The notes under the pieces are model-generated. The model searched no databases. It was given only the letters and a program-made list of their open reading frames with translations, and was not told the DNA's origin. The translations under genes and the position numbers were made by a program. From Dipteris shenzhenensis (taxonomy: Eukaryota > Polypodiophyta > Polypodiopsida > Gleicheniales), in NCBI GenBank assembly GCA_047967505.1, contig CM106538.1: a DNA stretch of 64,000 nt; one strand, written 5' to 3'. The stretch's first letter is position 1. Each line of letters begins with the position of its first letter. This document shows, piece by piece, positions 1 through 12,000 of this stretch.

Positions 1-13
1 CGTCCCTTCATCA

Positions 14-99
14 TCATCTCGGACATCGCGCAGAGCTCAGCTTTACCGCTCGGACTATCTTCGGCAGCGATCCCTGCACGTAGAACGTGGCGTCATTGA
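14..99 (-). CDS. candidate downstream exon of the gulonolactone-oxidase-like gene
   Basis: A pyrimidine tract ending in CAG lies at about 100-116 on the minus strand. The sequence after it continues the phase left by the donor at 424 and reads NDATFYVQGSLPKIVRAVKL. This resembles the stretch near residue 430 of plant GULLO proteins, where a Phe-His-x-x-Thr-Phe segment precedes a helix. The frame ends in TGA at 14-16; a possible donor (GCG then GTAAAG) lies a few codons earlier. Joined directly to the first exon, it would leave out about 70-80 residues found in the family. Either a further exon has been lost or not recognised, or the locus is a pseudogene. Confidence 0.45.
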
Positions 100-424
100 C
101 TGGAGAGGGAGAGAGATAACATTCACAGTTGGAATACCGATATTGCCAAATCAGATATGTATACAGTATCTCTATGATCTGTTGCCTACTAATTCCGTCA
201 GCTGTTTGATTCATCTCTTTCAATCTGCAATCAATCGCTGGAAACAGTGGACCATCTCTACGATCTGTTGCCCTCAGCTCTTGATGGATTTCATTTCATC
301 TGCAATCAATCGCTGGAGACTTTGGCTTGAATCGACGAAAGTTTGAGATCAGAGAGGATACTACAGGGAAACGGAGATGGAGAGATGGAGAAAGCACAAA
401 AAGGAATTGGAGTGTGCATCTTAC
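100..424 (-). other. probable intron with an imperfect internal duplication
   Basis: This lies between the donor at 424 and the acceptor at 100 and shows no convincing coding sequence. Two diverged copies of a segment of about 65-75 bp (169-243 and 255-317) both begin with TCTCTAYGATCTGTTGCC and both end with CAATCAATCGCTGGA on the plus strand. Confidence 0.45.
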
Positions 425-1331
425 TTGCATTAAGTAAGCCTTGTATTATCTCCACCTCCATTGGAGCTACCGCGGCTAGATTGTATGCTCCGTCTCCCTC
501 CGCCTCCACTCCCACCCTGTCATCAAACTTGAACAATAGCTTCCTTTCCGCCGGATACCATGTCAAACTCCCGAACTCGTGCTCCCTCGCAAACTCTTCG
601 ATTTCCTCTTCCAATCTATCGTCTCCCCTTAGCTCCAGCTTTACCGCCCTCTTGAACATCGGTTCCAACTCGAACGTCACCTCCGAAATCGCTCCCAATA
701 CCCCCAGAGACAGCCTCGCTGCATCCAAATCTTCGTCCTCCTTCTTTAGATCTATCACTTTGGCATAGCCTTCCCCTTCCGTTGCAGGTATTACTATTCG
801 CATTCCCACTACGTAATCGTGCGGAGCACTGCCTTTCCCCCACAGACTGCTTCCGTGAGCTCCCGTACTGATCAAACCGGCCACAGACACTCCCTCCCAA
901 TTGGGCGTGTGAGGCAGAGTCAAGCCCACTTCTGCGATTCGGTCCAATAGCTCTCTCAGCTCCACGCCTGCGTCTGCTGTCACGGTCTTTGTTGTCTCGT
1001 TGATGAGTATCCGGGAATTGTAATCTCGCGTGCTTATGACTATACCCTCATCACCGCCTGGACAAACGAGCTTTGTAATGCTATGAGAACCCTTACTCAC
1101 CACTTTCACCTTGGATTTTGTCTTCGCTGCATATGCAATCGACTCGATTAACTCTTGTTCGGTGGTTGGGTAGAAGGCTTGGGCTGCCTTGCATTGGCTC
1201 CTGTCCAGCCAGACGCCTTGATAGCATGTAACAGTGCATCCGGTGGAGTTACACTGGACGGGAGGCGGCAAATTAGCCTTGGCCAAGCGAGCGAGGGTGA
1301 CAAGAAGAAGGAGCGCGATGGAGATTCTCAT
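425..1331 (-). CDS. L-gulonolactone oxidase-like protein, first coding exon
   Basis: FAD-dependent aldonolactone oxidase of the plant GULLO family, related to enzymes that oxidise L-gulono-1,4-lactone towards ascorbate. I chose the ATG at 1329-1331 because it opens a signal peptide (MRISIALLLLVTLARLAKA), so the product probably enters the secretory pathway; an ATG at 1350-1352 is also possible. Behind it come a Cys-rich N-terminal segment, the FAD-binding PCMH region with the family signature GSHSITKLVCPGG, and STGAHGSSLWGKGSAPHDYV. LEPMFKRAVKLELR then starts the ALO-type C-terminal region. The frame runs to 306, but the homology stops at EIIQGLLNA, just before a good donor (AA then GTAAG) at 424. 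About 302 residues are present; the family usually has 550-600, so the C-terminal half, including the conserved HWGK motif, is missing here. The family assignment is strong. Whether the locus is functional is uncertain. Confidence 0.85.
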
Positions 1332-2601
1332 GGCTGGAGATATTCTGCTCATCCTTATTGCTGCAGATATATATTCTGCCTGTACTGCGCAGGCAACTAA
1401 AAGAGAAGCCGAAGCCGGGTGAGAGAGACGATCGAAGGAGCCAATGTCTGATACTGACTCGGGCGGCTCTTGGCAGCATCCAAAGATCCTAGTCACAACA
1501 AAAAAACTATCCACGCTGTACCTTCCAGCCAGAGCTAAGAACAGTCACCCCCGATTGGAGGTTGCGCTCCGATGCTGATGGCGACTAGGTCGGCATCGTA
1601 GGAGAAAATCCAGCCAGGGATCTACCGAAGAGATCGTTTGGAACATTCGTCGAACCACGACGAAATTTTAAAATACCCAACTTGTCTCTGGCATAGTATC
1701 TTGTAGCTGTGACTTGTGGCATGGATAAGCACGTCTAGCGGACCAATATTGTCAAGTGATTTTCCTAAGAAAACAAGGGATAAGGATACCCCATTGAAAA
1801 AGACAAACTTGACCCATTCTCCAATGAAAATCAAAGGCATTAGCTAGTTCACAAATGAACCCTCGGATGCTTCAAAAGAGTGCTTACCATCACGTGGAGT
1901 GGTGAGTCGATGTATGAAGAAAGTGTACGTGTAGTCGCCGTTTCTACCTCGACCAAAAGCAAGGATCGGTCGACACGCTCTATATCGTATAAAGGATACG
2001 GTGATCCTAAGACGTCCATATGAACGACGAACTCTACGACTCTTCAGTTTAAAGAAGCTAAGTAATTTTTTCCGAATGTGAAGCCTCATGAACCATGTGC
2101 GAATCGAGAGGTATCTATAATCAAAAGAATAGTTTCTTTACACACTCCTACTCGCAAAAAAGACAAAATTCATATATCTTCTTTTAAGAACCGAATGAAA
2201 TGTTAGGGACCACCCACCCGTGGAAGCTATTCATCTCAAGAATGTCAACCAACAACTGTGCAGACACGCGGCACTCCCATTGAGGGGGATCTATTACAAC
2301 AAAGAAGTCAATAATCATAATGTTGTTTGTTCAACAATATATAATACTTAAACATGGCTTCATCGCAATCATGCACCTGGCACCACCGCAGCTGAGTGAG
2401 TGAGGAATCTGAAGCTCTTATCCATCGTATTTAGCTGCATGCAAGAGCATGTCTGTGGGTTTTAAAAATACTCTTCATCTCGATACATGAGCTATAATGA
2501 AACTAATGTACAAACAACGAAACATAGACTTTTAATTTTTAATAAAGAACGGTTAAATATAGGAAAGCAAGAGCCATACATACTTGTTTTTGTTGCTACA
2601 C
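1332..2601. other. upstream region of the oxidase gene, no gene recognised
   Basis: The stretch contains the 5' flank of the oxidase gene and then AT-richer sequence. Short open frames at 1622-1840 and 1844-2089 on minus have no recognisable motif and I do not support them as genes. Confidence 0.4.
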
Positions 2602-4216
2602 TTATAGGACTTCCTTATACACAACGTTTGTAGTATATGGTACCCTTGAATTCTCAACACTGGCCTCGCTGGCCTTGTCTTGAACAAATACTTTGACAGC
2701 ATTCGATGACCGTACATGTGAGAAAGCCACATATAATTATCCGTGGCTGAACACTGGTGTTGCCAAGTATAAGCCAAGAACGGACATTGTTTGACCTTGG
2801 GCCTTATTAATTGTCATGCCAAATGCTAATCGAATGGGGAACTGCCTCCTTCTCATATCAAATGGTAGTTGCAGATTGCTTGGAATGAAGGTTATCCTTG
2901 GAATGAAAACCCTATCACCGATATGCATACCAGTGATGATCTCGGCCTCCAACACCCTGGTGTGAATCTCTTTGCATATCAATTGAGTGCCATTGCATAG
3001 TCCCTTCCGTGGGTCCAGGTTGCGTAGCAAAATGATTGGAGCATTTGTCTTAAGAACCAATCGGTGAGGTGGATAACCACCGCCAAGGTCAAGGCTATTG
3101 AGATACTCTATTGCATACAGGAATGAATCTACTTCTGTACTATTCACTAAATCTGCACTTAAATACTCCTTTCTATCCCTTGCCATTGCATTTAGTGCTG
3201 CATTATTGATTGCATCAACTTCAAGGTTCTGAGGTGTAAGAAGCACACACTCTCCAAAGTACGATGCAAAGTTCACAACCCGTGAAAGTCCAATATAGAC
3301 CCACTCAATCAGGCCCTCCATGGAGTTGTTCTGCAAAAGCATTTTCTTAGGAACCTTTTGCGCCCATGCTTTTCCCATTTCCAATGTCAAGAAACCACTA
3401 CATGAACTCATGTTTTGACAGTCCGTCACCAGCTTGTAGCACACGCATGTTTTGTGTGAGCTTTAAGATATTTGTGTGTCTCCAGATTATCGACTGACAT
3501 AAAGTAGCATTTACGATGTCCTCTCTTCCAGCCTTTGGAACCGCTAGCAAAATCTGTCAAAAATCCCCTCCGAGTAGCACTACTTTGCCACCAAACAGCT
3601 GATTGTTCGACATGATATCTTGTAAAGTCCTGTCCAGTGCTTCAAAGGCATGTCGATGAGTCATGGGAGTCTCGTCCCATATTATTAACTTTGCCAGCCT
3701 CAAAACATCAGCAAGGTTGCTATTCACACTAATATTGCAAGTGCTAGTGGCATGTAGGTTCAATGGTATCTTGAAGTGTGAGTGTGCCGTACGTCCATTA
3801 GATAGCAGCAATGCCACAATACCAGAAGATGCACATGCCAATGCAATGTGTCCCTCCCCACGTAACCGAGAAAGCAAACAATTATAAAGAAATGTCTTCC
3901 CAGATCCTCCGGGACTGCCGTCCAGAAAGAAAACATCACCCATGTTTGAATGAACAGCTGATAAAACCTGACCGTAAGTGACCAGCTGACATGGATTTAG
4001 GCTTGCTTCCATCGTACATGCGAATTCTGCCTGTTGCTGAACGTCAAACATCCTCTTCTCTTGTAGCAAAACATTCACAACAAAATCATTTGCTCTATCC
4101 ACGGTAGGCAAACCACCAAAATCTGCCAATGCTCGTCCATGTAGGCAAAGAATATGCTCCAAGTGTGCAAGACATTGTCCTATCACCATTGTGACGATGA
4201 ATTGGATTCTCCACAC
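2602..4216 (-). pseudogene. Helitron PIF1-type helicase domain (copy 1)
   Basis: Superfamily 1B DNA helicase that unwinds the donor strand. Walker A is DGSPGGSGKTFLYN and Walker B is LIIWDETPM. GKVVLLGGDF follows and ends at a TGA (3557-3559), where the family has Arg. The frame then reads on as QILLAVPKAGREDIVNATL, with a frameshift near 3360. The C-terminal helicase motifs are APIILLRNLDPRKGLCNGTQ and RRRQFPIRLAFGMTINKAQG. At 2737-2739 a TAA interrupts PVFSHG and LYVAFSHVRSSNAVKVF, where the family has Gln. The last recognisable residues are near VVYKEVL, with a stop at 2602-2604. Three nonsense codons or shifts make this a pseudogene. Confidence 0.88.
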
Positions 4217-4826
4217 TTACTTCCAATGCATGAAAGAAATCATCTGAAAGCTCCGAATAGAATTTTCCCCATAAAAGCCGAGGAGCTGCTGGCTCACAGA
4301 AGAGCAAAATTGTCGCAAAGAGTTGTCTCAACTGTGCACTATTTTGAACAAACGCAGCCTCGTGCATACACACGAACCACTCCTCATCACTTTCCATTAA
4401 TCCTCTAGCAATGCATGCTTCCTTGAAAGAGGGATAAAGATGCCCATTGAATGTACAAAGGTCATCAAAAGACTTACAACCCTTGCAAATGTTAAGCAAC
4501 ATGCACATGAAGTATTTCTCGCCTGCAGATGGTGAAACATTGTACATGCGGCCAATAGTATTTCCGAACTTTCTTCGAGTCCATGTCTTCCTATTTTTCT
4601 GCCAAACCCATGCAGTTGGAAAGTCCCCATAGAGCATATTGTTTGCATCCAGATGCAATGCATTGCATTTGAACCACTCTGTTAGACTCGTTTGTCTATT
4701 TTGCTCCATTTCTACTATATGTTGCAAGTTATCATCATCTCTAAATATCACACTATTCATCACCGGGAGGTGAACTTGCAACCACTGCACATCATGCTTT
4801 TTAGAGTGCATAGAGTATTCATACAT
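4095..4826 (-). pseudogene. Helitron Rep-helicase linker region (copy 1)
   Basis: Continues the Rep frame after the premature stop with RMYEYSMHSKKHDVQWLQVHLP, matching the Helitron segment Glu-Phe-x-Met-His followed by Val-x-x-Leu-x-Val-His-Leu-Pro. Other family traits are LTEWFKCNAL, YGDFPTAWVWQKNRKTW, IGRMYNVSPSAGEKYFMCMLL and a glycine-rich stretch around the Phe-Asp-Asp-Leu motif. Homology in this frame stops near 4210, where a frameshift moves it to the helicase frame. Confidence 0.75.
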
Positions 4827-4829
4827 CCT

Positions 4830-5942
4830 CTAGCATGCTTCTAAAGCCGACACGTAACATGCATCCAAGTATTGTGTGATCTCATCAATAATACCATCAT
4901 GTCGATTGTTCATCTCTCCTTCCCCTCTTACATGATTTACAACCTGCATCCTTACTGTGGCTCTGTCATGACCCTTGTACACATATTTATATAGATACTT
5001 ACCTGCAGTGATCATGGAACAAACCTCGACATTTATATGTGCCTTGTATTTCATGGAAAGAAAAGGATTAAATGGCACAATCCATCGGTTGTCTACAATG
5101 TCACCATGTTTTACCTGTATCTTTTTACTGTCATCCTGACGCATGTAGATAGGATAACCATCATTCCCTACCACAGTACATTGAGAGAAGGCACGTGGGT
5201 AGCGATGACAACATTTACCATCAATCATGCAAACGGCTGAGGGATTCAATGCCCCACATGGACCATGAACATTGCACTGACTAATGATGTCATGCAACTC
5301 AGGAAACAATGCTACATCGGGTAGCTCTACACACACCATTATGTTATAATGCATAGTATCTACTAGTTTGAAGGCACTTTCTAGATTCAACAAAATGTGC
5401 GAGTGTGGCAAGCCTCTCTTTTGAAACTCAATCACAGAAACATACCCAACTAACTTACCAAACAGGTCATCCTTTGTTAATGATTTCATCATATCCTTAT
5501 GCTTTTCATGAAACACACGGGTGGTCAAATCAAGGCGGTCTTGTGGACTCTGCCCAAGTAGCAATGCTTCAGATATTTCAGGCCATTTTGGATTGCATGT
5601 GAATGTTATGAATAAATCTGGTTTACCCCTTTTTCTCACAATTGCCATAGCATCCTGATACAACTGACACATATATTGGGGTCCTCTCGTAAAGGAAGAT
5701 GGCAACACAACCCTGCACTCTACAACATTGCCAAATAAGGTGTTCGCCCCATCAACTGCATTTACCATGTCCGTCAATCCTTGGTAAACTTCTACACGCA
5801 AAGATGCTTGATTATTACGTATCCACAGCAATCTTGATTCCTCCATACCACTATATGCATCAACAATGTATTGTTGTAGTAATCCCCCCCCCACACAGAA
5901 GGCATGTGTTTGTATCAGACCTTGCTTGTAGACGATAAGCAT
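4830..5942 (-). pseudogene. Helitron Rep nuclease domain, HUH/Y2 (copy 1)
   Basis: Helitron_like_N-type endonuclease that nicks and joins DNA strands in rolling-circle transposition. In this 370-residue piece I see FITFTCNPKWPEI near residues 111-123, then EFQKRGLPHSHILLN at 172-186, with the HUH histidines at about 180 and 182. A tyrosine-rich AGKYLYKYVYKGHDRA at 313-328 carries the catalytic tyrosines. All core residues are present. The piece ends at a TAG (4830-4832) in the same frame as the next piece. The family normally has Trp there (EACWR), so this looks like TGG to TAG. The domain is confidently identified and the gene is broken. Confidence 0.88.
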
Positions 5943-5967
5943 AGTATTGCCTCTGCATCATGTACTT

Positions 5968-6800
5968 CTATCTTTGTATCCCTCGATGACCAAGATCATC
6001 AGTATATGGGATACATATATGCCATCCATCCTCCCCTAAAGGAAACAAAAGAACATACATGAGGGGTATGTATGATTGATGCAAGTTGGATATTCTTCGT
6101 ATACGGCCATTGCGACTTAAAATCTGGAAGTCCCTATTGCCAACATCAATATCATTCCCTTGTCCTGGCATGATTAGGGCAACCTCACTAGCTATGGAAA
6201 CTAAATATTGTCTGGAGGTTGCACGTCTCTCACAAATAACCATCCTTAAGTCTGCATGTGGATTTCTTCTCAGCATCTCCCCCATAGCTACCAATGCGTT
6301 GGCATAAGGATTACATGCATGTATCATTCCCTGCAAGGTTTCCAATATCATTGGATCCAAACCAAGCATCCCAGCCAAGCGGTTCTGCAACTCATGCTTT
6401 GTGTCATACACATATAACTATGTGAAACGTGGTGTCTCTTGCCTAGTACCATCAGGAACCAAACTACCCACCCGATGATACACACTACCATGCACCCGAA
6501 AGTTATGTACACCTCTATCCCCAGAAAACATCCCATCAATTTGGGCACCTAATGACATAAAAGCCATAACACTATTTTACGTTCTTATGTTTTTCTTGAA
6601 TGATCTGCTGGTAGCATCATTCCCATGCAGTAAAACTTTCAGAATCTCTAGTGGTTCTTCTAAAGGCAGCAATGAAACACGCCCAACATCACAACAATGT
6701 TTTCCAACTACTTGTTGCATATATGCTCTTGTTTCTTGCTTCCATAACTAGGCATGACAGAAACTACATATGTGGTTCATTGGTCCAAGTGAGTGAACAG
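5968..6800 (-). pseudogene. Helitron Rep N-terminal region (copy 1)
   Basis: Read on minus, the stretch 6410-6800 keeps a zinc-finger-like CSFCHA segment and the family-typical LLHGNDATSRSFKKNIR, then NSVMAFMSLGAQIDG and NFRVHGSVYHRVGSLVPDG, with in-frame stops between them. The frame 5968-6411 continues LYVYDTKHELQNRLAG up to the family-typical LMYVLLFPLGEDGW, which leads into the Rep core. These are standard features of Helitron proteins ahead of the nuclease domain. The piece ends in a stop at 5968-5970, and the next piece is reached through a frameshift at a run of nine C (5884-5892, plus strand). Confidence 0.75.
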
Positions 6801-6861
6801 TAGGAGCACAGAATACCAATGGAAACATAGATGAGTGGCCTATATCATCTCGTACAGGAAA

Positions 6862-7116
6862 TCAATGTAGAATAGAGAGGCAACCCACTGCACCATGGGA
6901 AGCTATAGCAATGTTGGTGGGTGTGCCTTGTCTTGCATGGCAACGCCTTTGAGCCCTAGTTGCATCCAATTGCATCCTTCCACTTAAATTTTGAATTCCA
7001 TTAGCTTGTCTTTTGTGGATGGTTCTTTGTCTTGCAAAATCACGACGTGCCCTATGTGTTAAGTGCAATCTTCTTGTCTTCTCACAATGGACCAAACTTG
7101 AAGCACGTCCCACCAT
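6862..7116 (-). pseudogene. basic N-terminal segment of Helitron Rep/helicase (copy 1)
   Basis: A frame rich in Arg, His and Gln (for example RARRDFARQRTIHKRQANG) lies just upstream of the Helitron N-terminal domain. Basic, low-complexity N-termini of this kind are common in Helitron proteins. The (CT)n(AT)n microsatellite begins immediately upstream. The assignment rests on position and composition only. Confidence 0.4.
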
Positions 7117-7163
7117 CTCTTGTAATGGACCGAACTATGTACGTCTCATTCTTTCTCTTTTTA

Positions 7164-7244
<81 letters not shown>
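7164..7244. repeat. compound microsatellite (CT)n(AT)n
   Basis: About 13 CT units followed by about 27 AT units in uninterrupted runs. It sits at the upstream edge of the Helitron copy 1 coding remnant. Open frames through it are repeat artefacts. Confidence 0.97.
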
Positions 7245-7247
<3 letters not shown>

Positions 7248-7910
7248 TGCCACTTCAGTGTGCAAGATTTCAACTTATTCCTTCAAGACGTCGATCTGCA
7301 CCCTACATCCTTTGTCACAAACAACTGGACCTTGTCCATTGCACCAAGAAGATTTTGTGTATACTCATTCGTGGCCTTCACATTGTTCTCAATCCGAGCA
7401 ATCCTTAATGGATTTTGATTGCTTTACAATGCTTGGAGAAGACTGACATGCAGCTGCATGTCTAGTTTCTCGGGTCAAGGGCCCTACGCTTGCGAGTCTT
7501 CTCAATGTACGAAGGCTTTGTTGCCCACGCAAGCGCTTCAGATGCCTTGCAATAGTAGTAGTTGAAGTAGAAAGTGTGTAGCTACTTGCCTGACTGAGCA
7601 AGTGGAAGGCCCTGCCCTTGCGAGTTGTTTTGTTGTATGTAAATCTCGTTGATGGATTGATGACACCACAACATCAACAGCGTGATCTACGATATTTTTT
7701 GCATTTCGAACATCATTCGAGGCCATTTCAACCACTGCATACAAAATAAAGTGAATTACTGCTTGCCTCTGTGCGCGCATGTTTCAATGTAGCTCTCCCT
7801 TTGGTTTTTTAGTAACTTGAGTTTGAGGGAAGCACCGTTATTTATACTACAATGTTTTCTAAAAAACCCTACACTACAGGTACGTGAGTATGTGAACAGT
7901 TTTATTTATC
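7245..7910. other. unassigned sequence, no gene recognised
   Basis: Both strands contain short open frames but no domain motif or splice pattern that I can support. Confidence 0.4.
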
Positions 7911-8042
7911 TGTGTGTGTGTGTGTGTGTGTGTACAAATACACACATACAAATTAGCATGTGGATTCCTCTCCTTATAGACATGCATATATATATATGTG
8001 TGTGTGTGTGTATGTTTTTGTGTGGGTGTGTGTGTGTGTGAG

Positions 8043-8086
<44 letters not shown>
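7911..8086. repeat. microsatellite cluster (GT)n and (AG)n
   Basis: There is a GT run at about 7911-7934, a second GT-rich run at 7997-8040 with interruptions, and an AG run at 8047-8086. Confidence 0.95.
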
Positions 8087-8549
<463 letters not shown>

Positions 8550-8596
8550 AAAAGGAGAACCAACCTAGAGTAAAGTGTGAGAGGGAGGTACTGGTG

Positions 8597-8626
8597 CACA
8601 ACAATACAAAGCAACTATAGACGCGC
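8597..8626 (+). repeat. left terminal inverted repeat of the CACTA element
   Basis: 30 bp, 26 of which match the inverse of 14752-14781. It runs directly into the first subterminal TAGACGCGC motif. Confidence 0.9.
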
Positions 8627-8886
8627 TTGATAGACGCGCAAAATAGTGGGCGTGTCTATAGGTGTTGCTTGAATAAAGAAATTATGGGCACGTCTAATAG
8701 CGCATCTAATAGCTTGTCTATTTGCGTGTGTTATAACACGTCCATTAGCGCATCTACATTGAGAAAATATGGGCCCGTCTAACATTGCATTTATCAACGT
8801 GTCTATTTGCGCGTGTATTAGCACGTACATTTACGCATCTTCACTGAGAATTAGACACGTATTTAGATGCGTATTTAGACGCTAAA
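8617..8886. repeat. left subterminal repeats, GCGTCTA-type motif
   Basis: Many degenerate copies of a 7-9 bp motif (GCGTCTA and variants such as GCATCTA, ACGTCTA and GTGTCTA) occur in both orientations. In En/Spm-type elements, motifs in this position bind the TNPA-class protein. Binding here is inferred from position. Confidence 0.85.
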
Positions 8887-9071
8887 CAGAGAATACAGAA
8901 AGTGAGATTTTGGTGTACATCACTGCTTTCCAAACATTGCCCATGATTACCAAAGCGCATAATTTTAACAAAAACATCAATGCTTTTTTGCAAGCCCACA
9001 TATACAAGAATTAAGTGAGGTGAGGAGAATGAGACAATATGTAAAATAGTTTTGCCAATATCAATGATGGG

Positions 9072-12000
9072 CTACGGTTCAATCTCATCCTCAATGAGAT
9101 CAACCCTTGCCAAACTATCTACTTCAAAATCCAAACAAGTGTTTAGATCTACAAATACATTCAACCCACTACTACTTGTACTACTCATGTGCTCATCGAA
9201 ATCAGCATCACCAATGGTAGGCTCGTCCTCATGGGTAATGGCCTCAATATCTGTATCTCCTATCTCATGATCATCCTCCTCTCTCGTATCACGGTCATCA
9301 TCACCTCCATGGCCATGATCATCCTCCATACACTCCATATTAGTAAATGTACTATACATCACTTTGGAACGTGGCATAATAGGTATGACATGCCACCATC
9401 TATTATTATCCACCATTGGTTGATAGACAACCTAATTCAAACACAAATATAATCATCGAAGGTATCAAATATTTAAAAGCGAGTATTTTTATATGTGTGC
9501 ACAGTACCTGTTCACATTGTTGCGGTAGTACTAGTGTGTCCTTCCTACTTTGCCAAAACTTTGTAGAGTCAATAGTTACAAAGCCACTTGCATGGCGTTT
9601 GATTGTTGCATTAGGGCCTCTTTCCACCACGTCCTTAAACCACTTTACATCCAAAATATACACAAAGAAGCGTCGAAAGTCAAGCTTAATAATATCTTGG
9701 ATTATGCCACAATAATCATCCATGGCTCCATTGGCTCCCTCAAAGCTAGCAATGACGCCGCAACCTTGTGTGTTTCTCTTATCATCAATCCGTTGTGTTC
9801 GAAAATGCTTGCCCTCACACCATATAGCATTGAACATAGTGCACTACACCAAGAAAAAATCAATTAAATAAGCAATCTAAATTATTGAAAGCTCCTAACT
9901 TATGCATAACATTCTATTTACCAACCTTGCTCATGCATCCCCTAGCATACTCCCATTCTTCCATTGTGATATGCATCCCCTCGTCTTTCTCTGCTTTCTC
10001 CATTTCATCAAGTAGCCAATCCACATGAATATCCTTTGGAAGTGCTCTTAGATACTGAGGGTATGGCACACGAGATTCGTGGTGTGTACGAAAGAGGGCC
10101 CTTTGTTCTTGTCTTCTTGCCTTTGCATCCCCGTATCTTGTCACCCATCTTTTCATCACATCACTATTAAGCATGCAATAGAGGTTGATACTATTAAGTA
10201 ACTCCGTGTCTATTTCTTTGTTGCATCCTTTCCCTTGAGGCACAATAGAGGTCATCCTTAGGTCTTCATCATCTCTCCATGGGAGAGAGCTATCCACATC
10301 AACAAGAAACTCAGAAATATATACAAGTGACTCTTGTACCAACCAACCCTCGGCCATGCTACCTTCGGGTCTTGCATTTTGTCTCACGAAGCCCTTTAAG
10401 GTCTTCATGAAGCGCTCGAGGAAGAACAACCATCGTGCATGTATAGTACCGCATATAGTAATCTCATCCACCAAATGCACTATAACATGTCGTTGGCTTG
10501 TGAGAATAGAATGTGGAAATCTCCTCCACTAAACAAACCACCTCCACTAACATAACTCGAACATTCTCAAGCATGGTGGGATCTATTTCCTTTGAGCTCA
10601 CATACCTAGAAATGAAAAAGTACACCATATTAGCAATATGAACACCTTGCATGGAGCATTGATATGCATCATATTTTGTATCATGTAAAGTACCTCACAA
10701 GCTCGCCCATCTTGTAAATACAATCTTTCACATCCTTCGATGCACTACGAGAAATGCTAGTAGGTAGTATGAACTAAACCCACGAGGAGGTGGTTGATTA
10801 GTTGCTTATAATTATTCACTCACAAATTTGACAGGAAAAAGATATTATGCACATAAAATACTTACTTGGAGCATTTTGTGCCAATCATGAGATTTCAAGT
10901 CATATAATTGCTCTACACCTCTTTTCTTGCTCTTTGTAAAGGCTCCCTTCAAACACCTCATGCATCCAGTGGGAGTACGAATTGTAGTAATAGCGCGCTT
11001 CACTGCCGCCATCTCTAGCTTTGATAACCTCCACGGTGCATGAGGTAAAAAAACATGCCCATTTGGTCTCTCTTGTGGCCAAGCTTCACGCATCCTCCCT
11101 GTGGTACGTAGATCCTCCCTTATGCCTACGGAATCTCGTGTCCCATTCAAATGCTCCCAAATGGTAGATGCCACATTCTTGAAGATATGCATGGGATCAA
11201 GCAGGTGATTGATCTTGAGGTGGGACCAATATGGTAAACGATAAAAGATGGAGTATCTTAACAAAAGCTGGTGTTAGCGGGTAATCTTTATTTCTAGCCA
11301 ATATAGCACACAATAGTTACAAACCCTTACCGGCTCATGCCAAGTGGTGGAGGAGTCGTGGAACCATCCCAAATTCTCATCCAATCTCATGCAGTGAGTG
11401 ATTGTGGGAGGACTTCATTCCAAGGGGCAACATATCTAGGATGATCAGGTGGGAGAAATCGATGGTGATTCTCATAGATGACCTTATTCAATGAGTTTTC
11501 CCGTGAGGCAACTAGCGAAGGACCACAAACAGGACATGCATGGTAACCCGATGTAGTGAGACCTGAACAATAGATGCAGTTAAGAGTTGAAGGTGGGTTC
11601 AAGGTGCCACATAGATTGCCTACTCATAATTAAAAGTGCAATGCTTACCTGAACACTTGCCATAGCTTGGGAAGTCATGCATCATCCACATCAAGACTGC
11701 TTTGCAGTTGAAGTCTCATGACGAGGGAGGCCTGCTCACATCATGCACCTCGATACCTCTCCAAAGTATCTCTAGCTCATCAATCAAAGGCTCCAAATAA
11801 ACATCAGGATTTTTGACTTTATGTTTCCCTGGAATTAGAAGGGACAGCATAACATGTCCTTTCTTAATAGCCATAGAGGGTGGAAGATTATAATTCACCA
11901 GTATCACTAGCCATACAATGTAAGAGGTGCTTTTGAGACCAAATGGGTTCACACCGTCCATACCCAATCCAAGTCTCAAGCTCCTAGGTTCTTCCTTGAA

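Larger units (their letters stand above)
2602..7116 (-). mobile_element. decayed autonomous-type Helitron (copy 1)
   Basis: Rolling-circle DNA transposon of plants. On the minus strand the order is a basic N-terminal segment, a zinc-finger region, the HUH/Y2 Rep nuclease, and a PIF1-type helicase ending at 2602. Several in-frame stops and frameshifts break the reading frame, so this copy cannot make its transposase. I could not define the termini (5' TC, and 3' CTRR with a hairpin), so the limits given are those of the coding remnant. Confidence 0.85.

Noticed and set aside
1622-2089. Two short minus frames upstream of the oxidase gene
   Set aside because: No motif, splice sites or similarity to the neighbouring Helitron; not supportable.
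7013-7418. Open frames through (CT)n(AT)n with runs of Leu-Ser and Tyr-Ile
   Set aside because: They are produced by the dinucleotide repeat and are not conserved genes. The same holds for frames through 7874-8092, 8389-8620 and 40683-40972.
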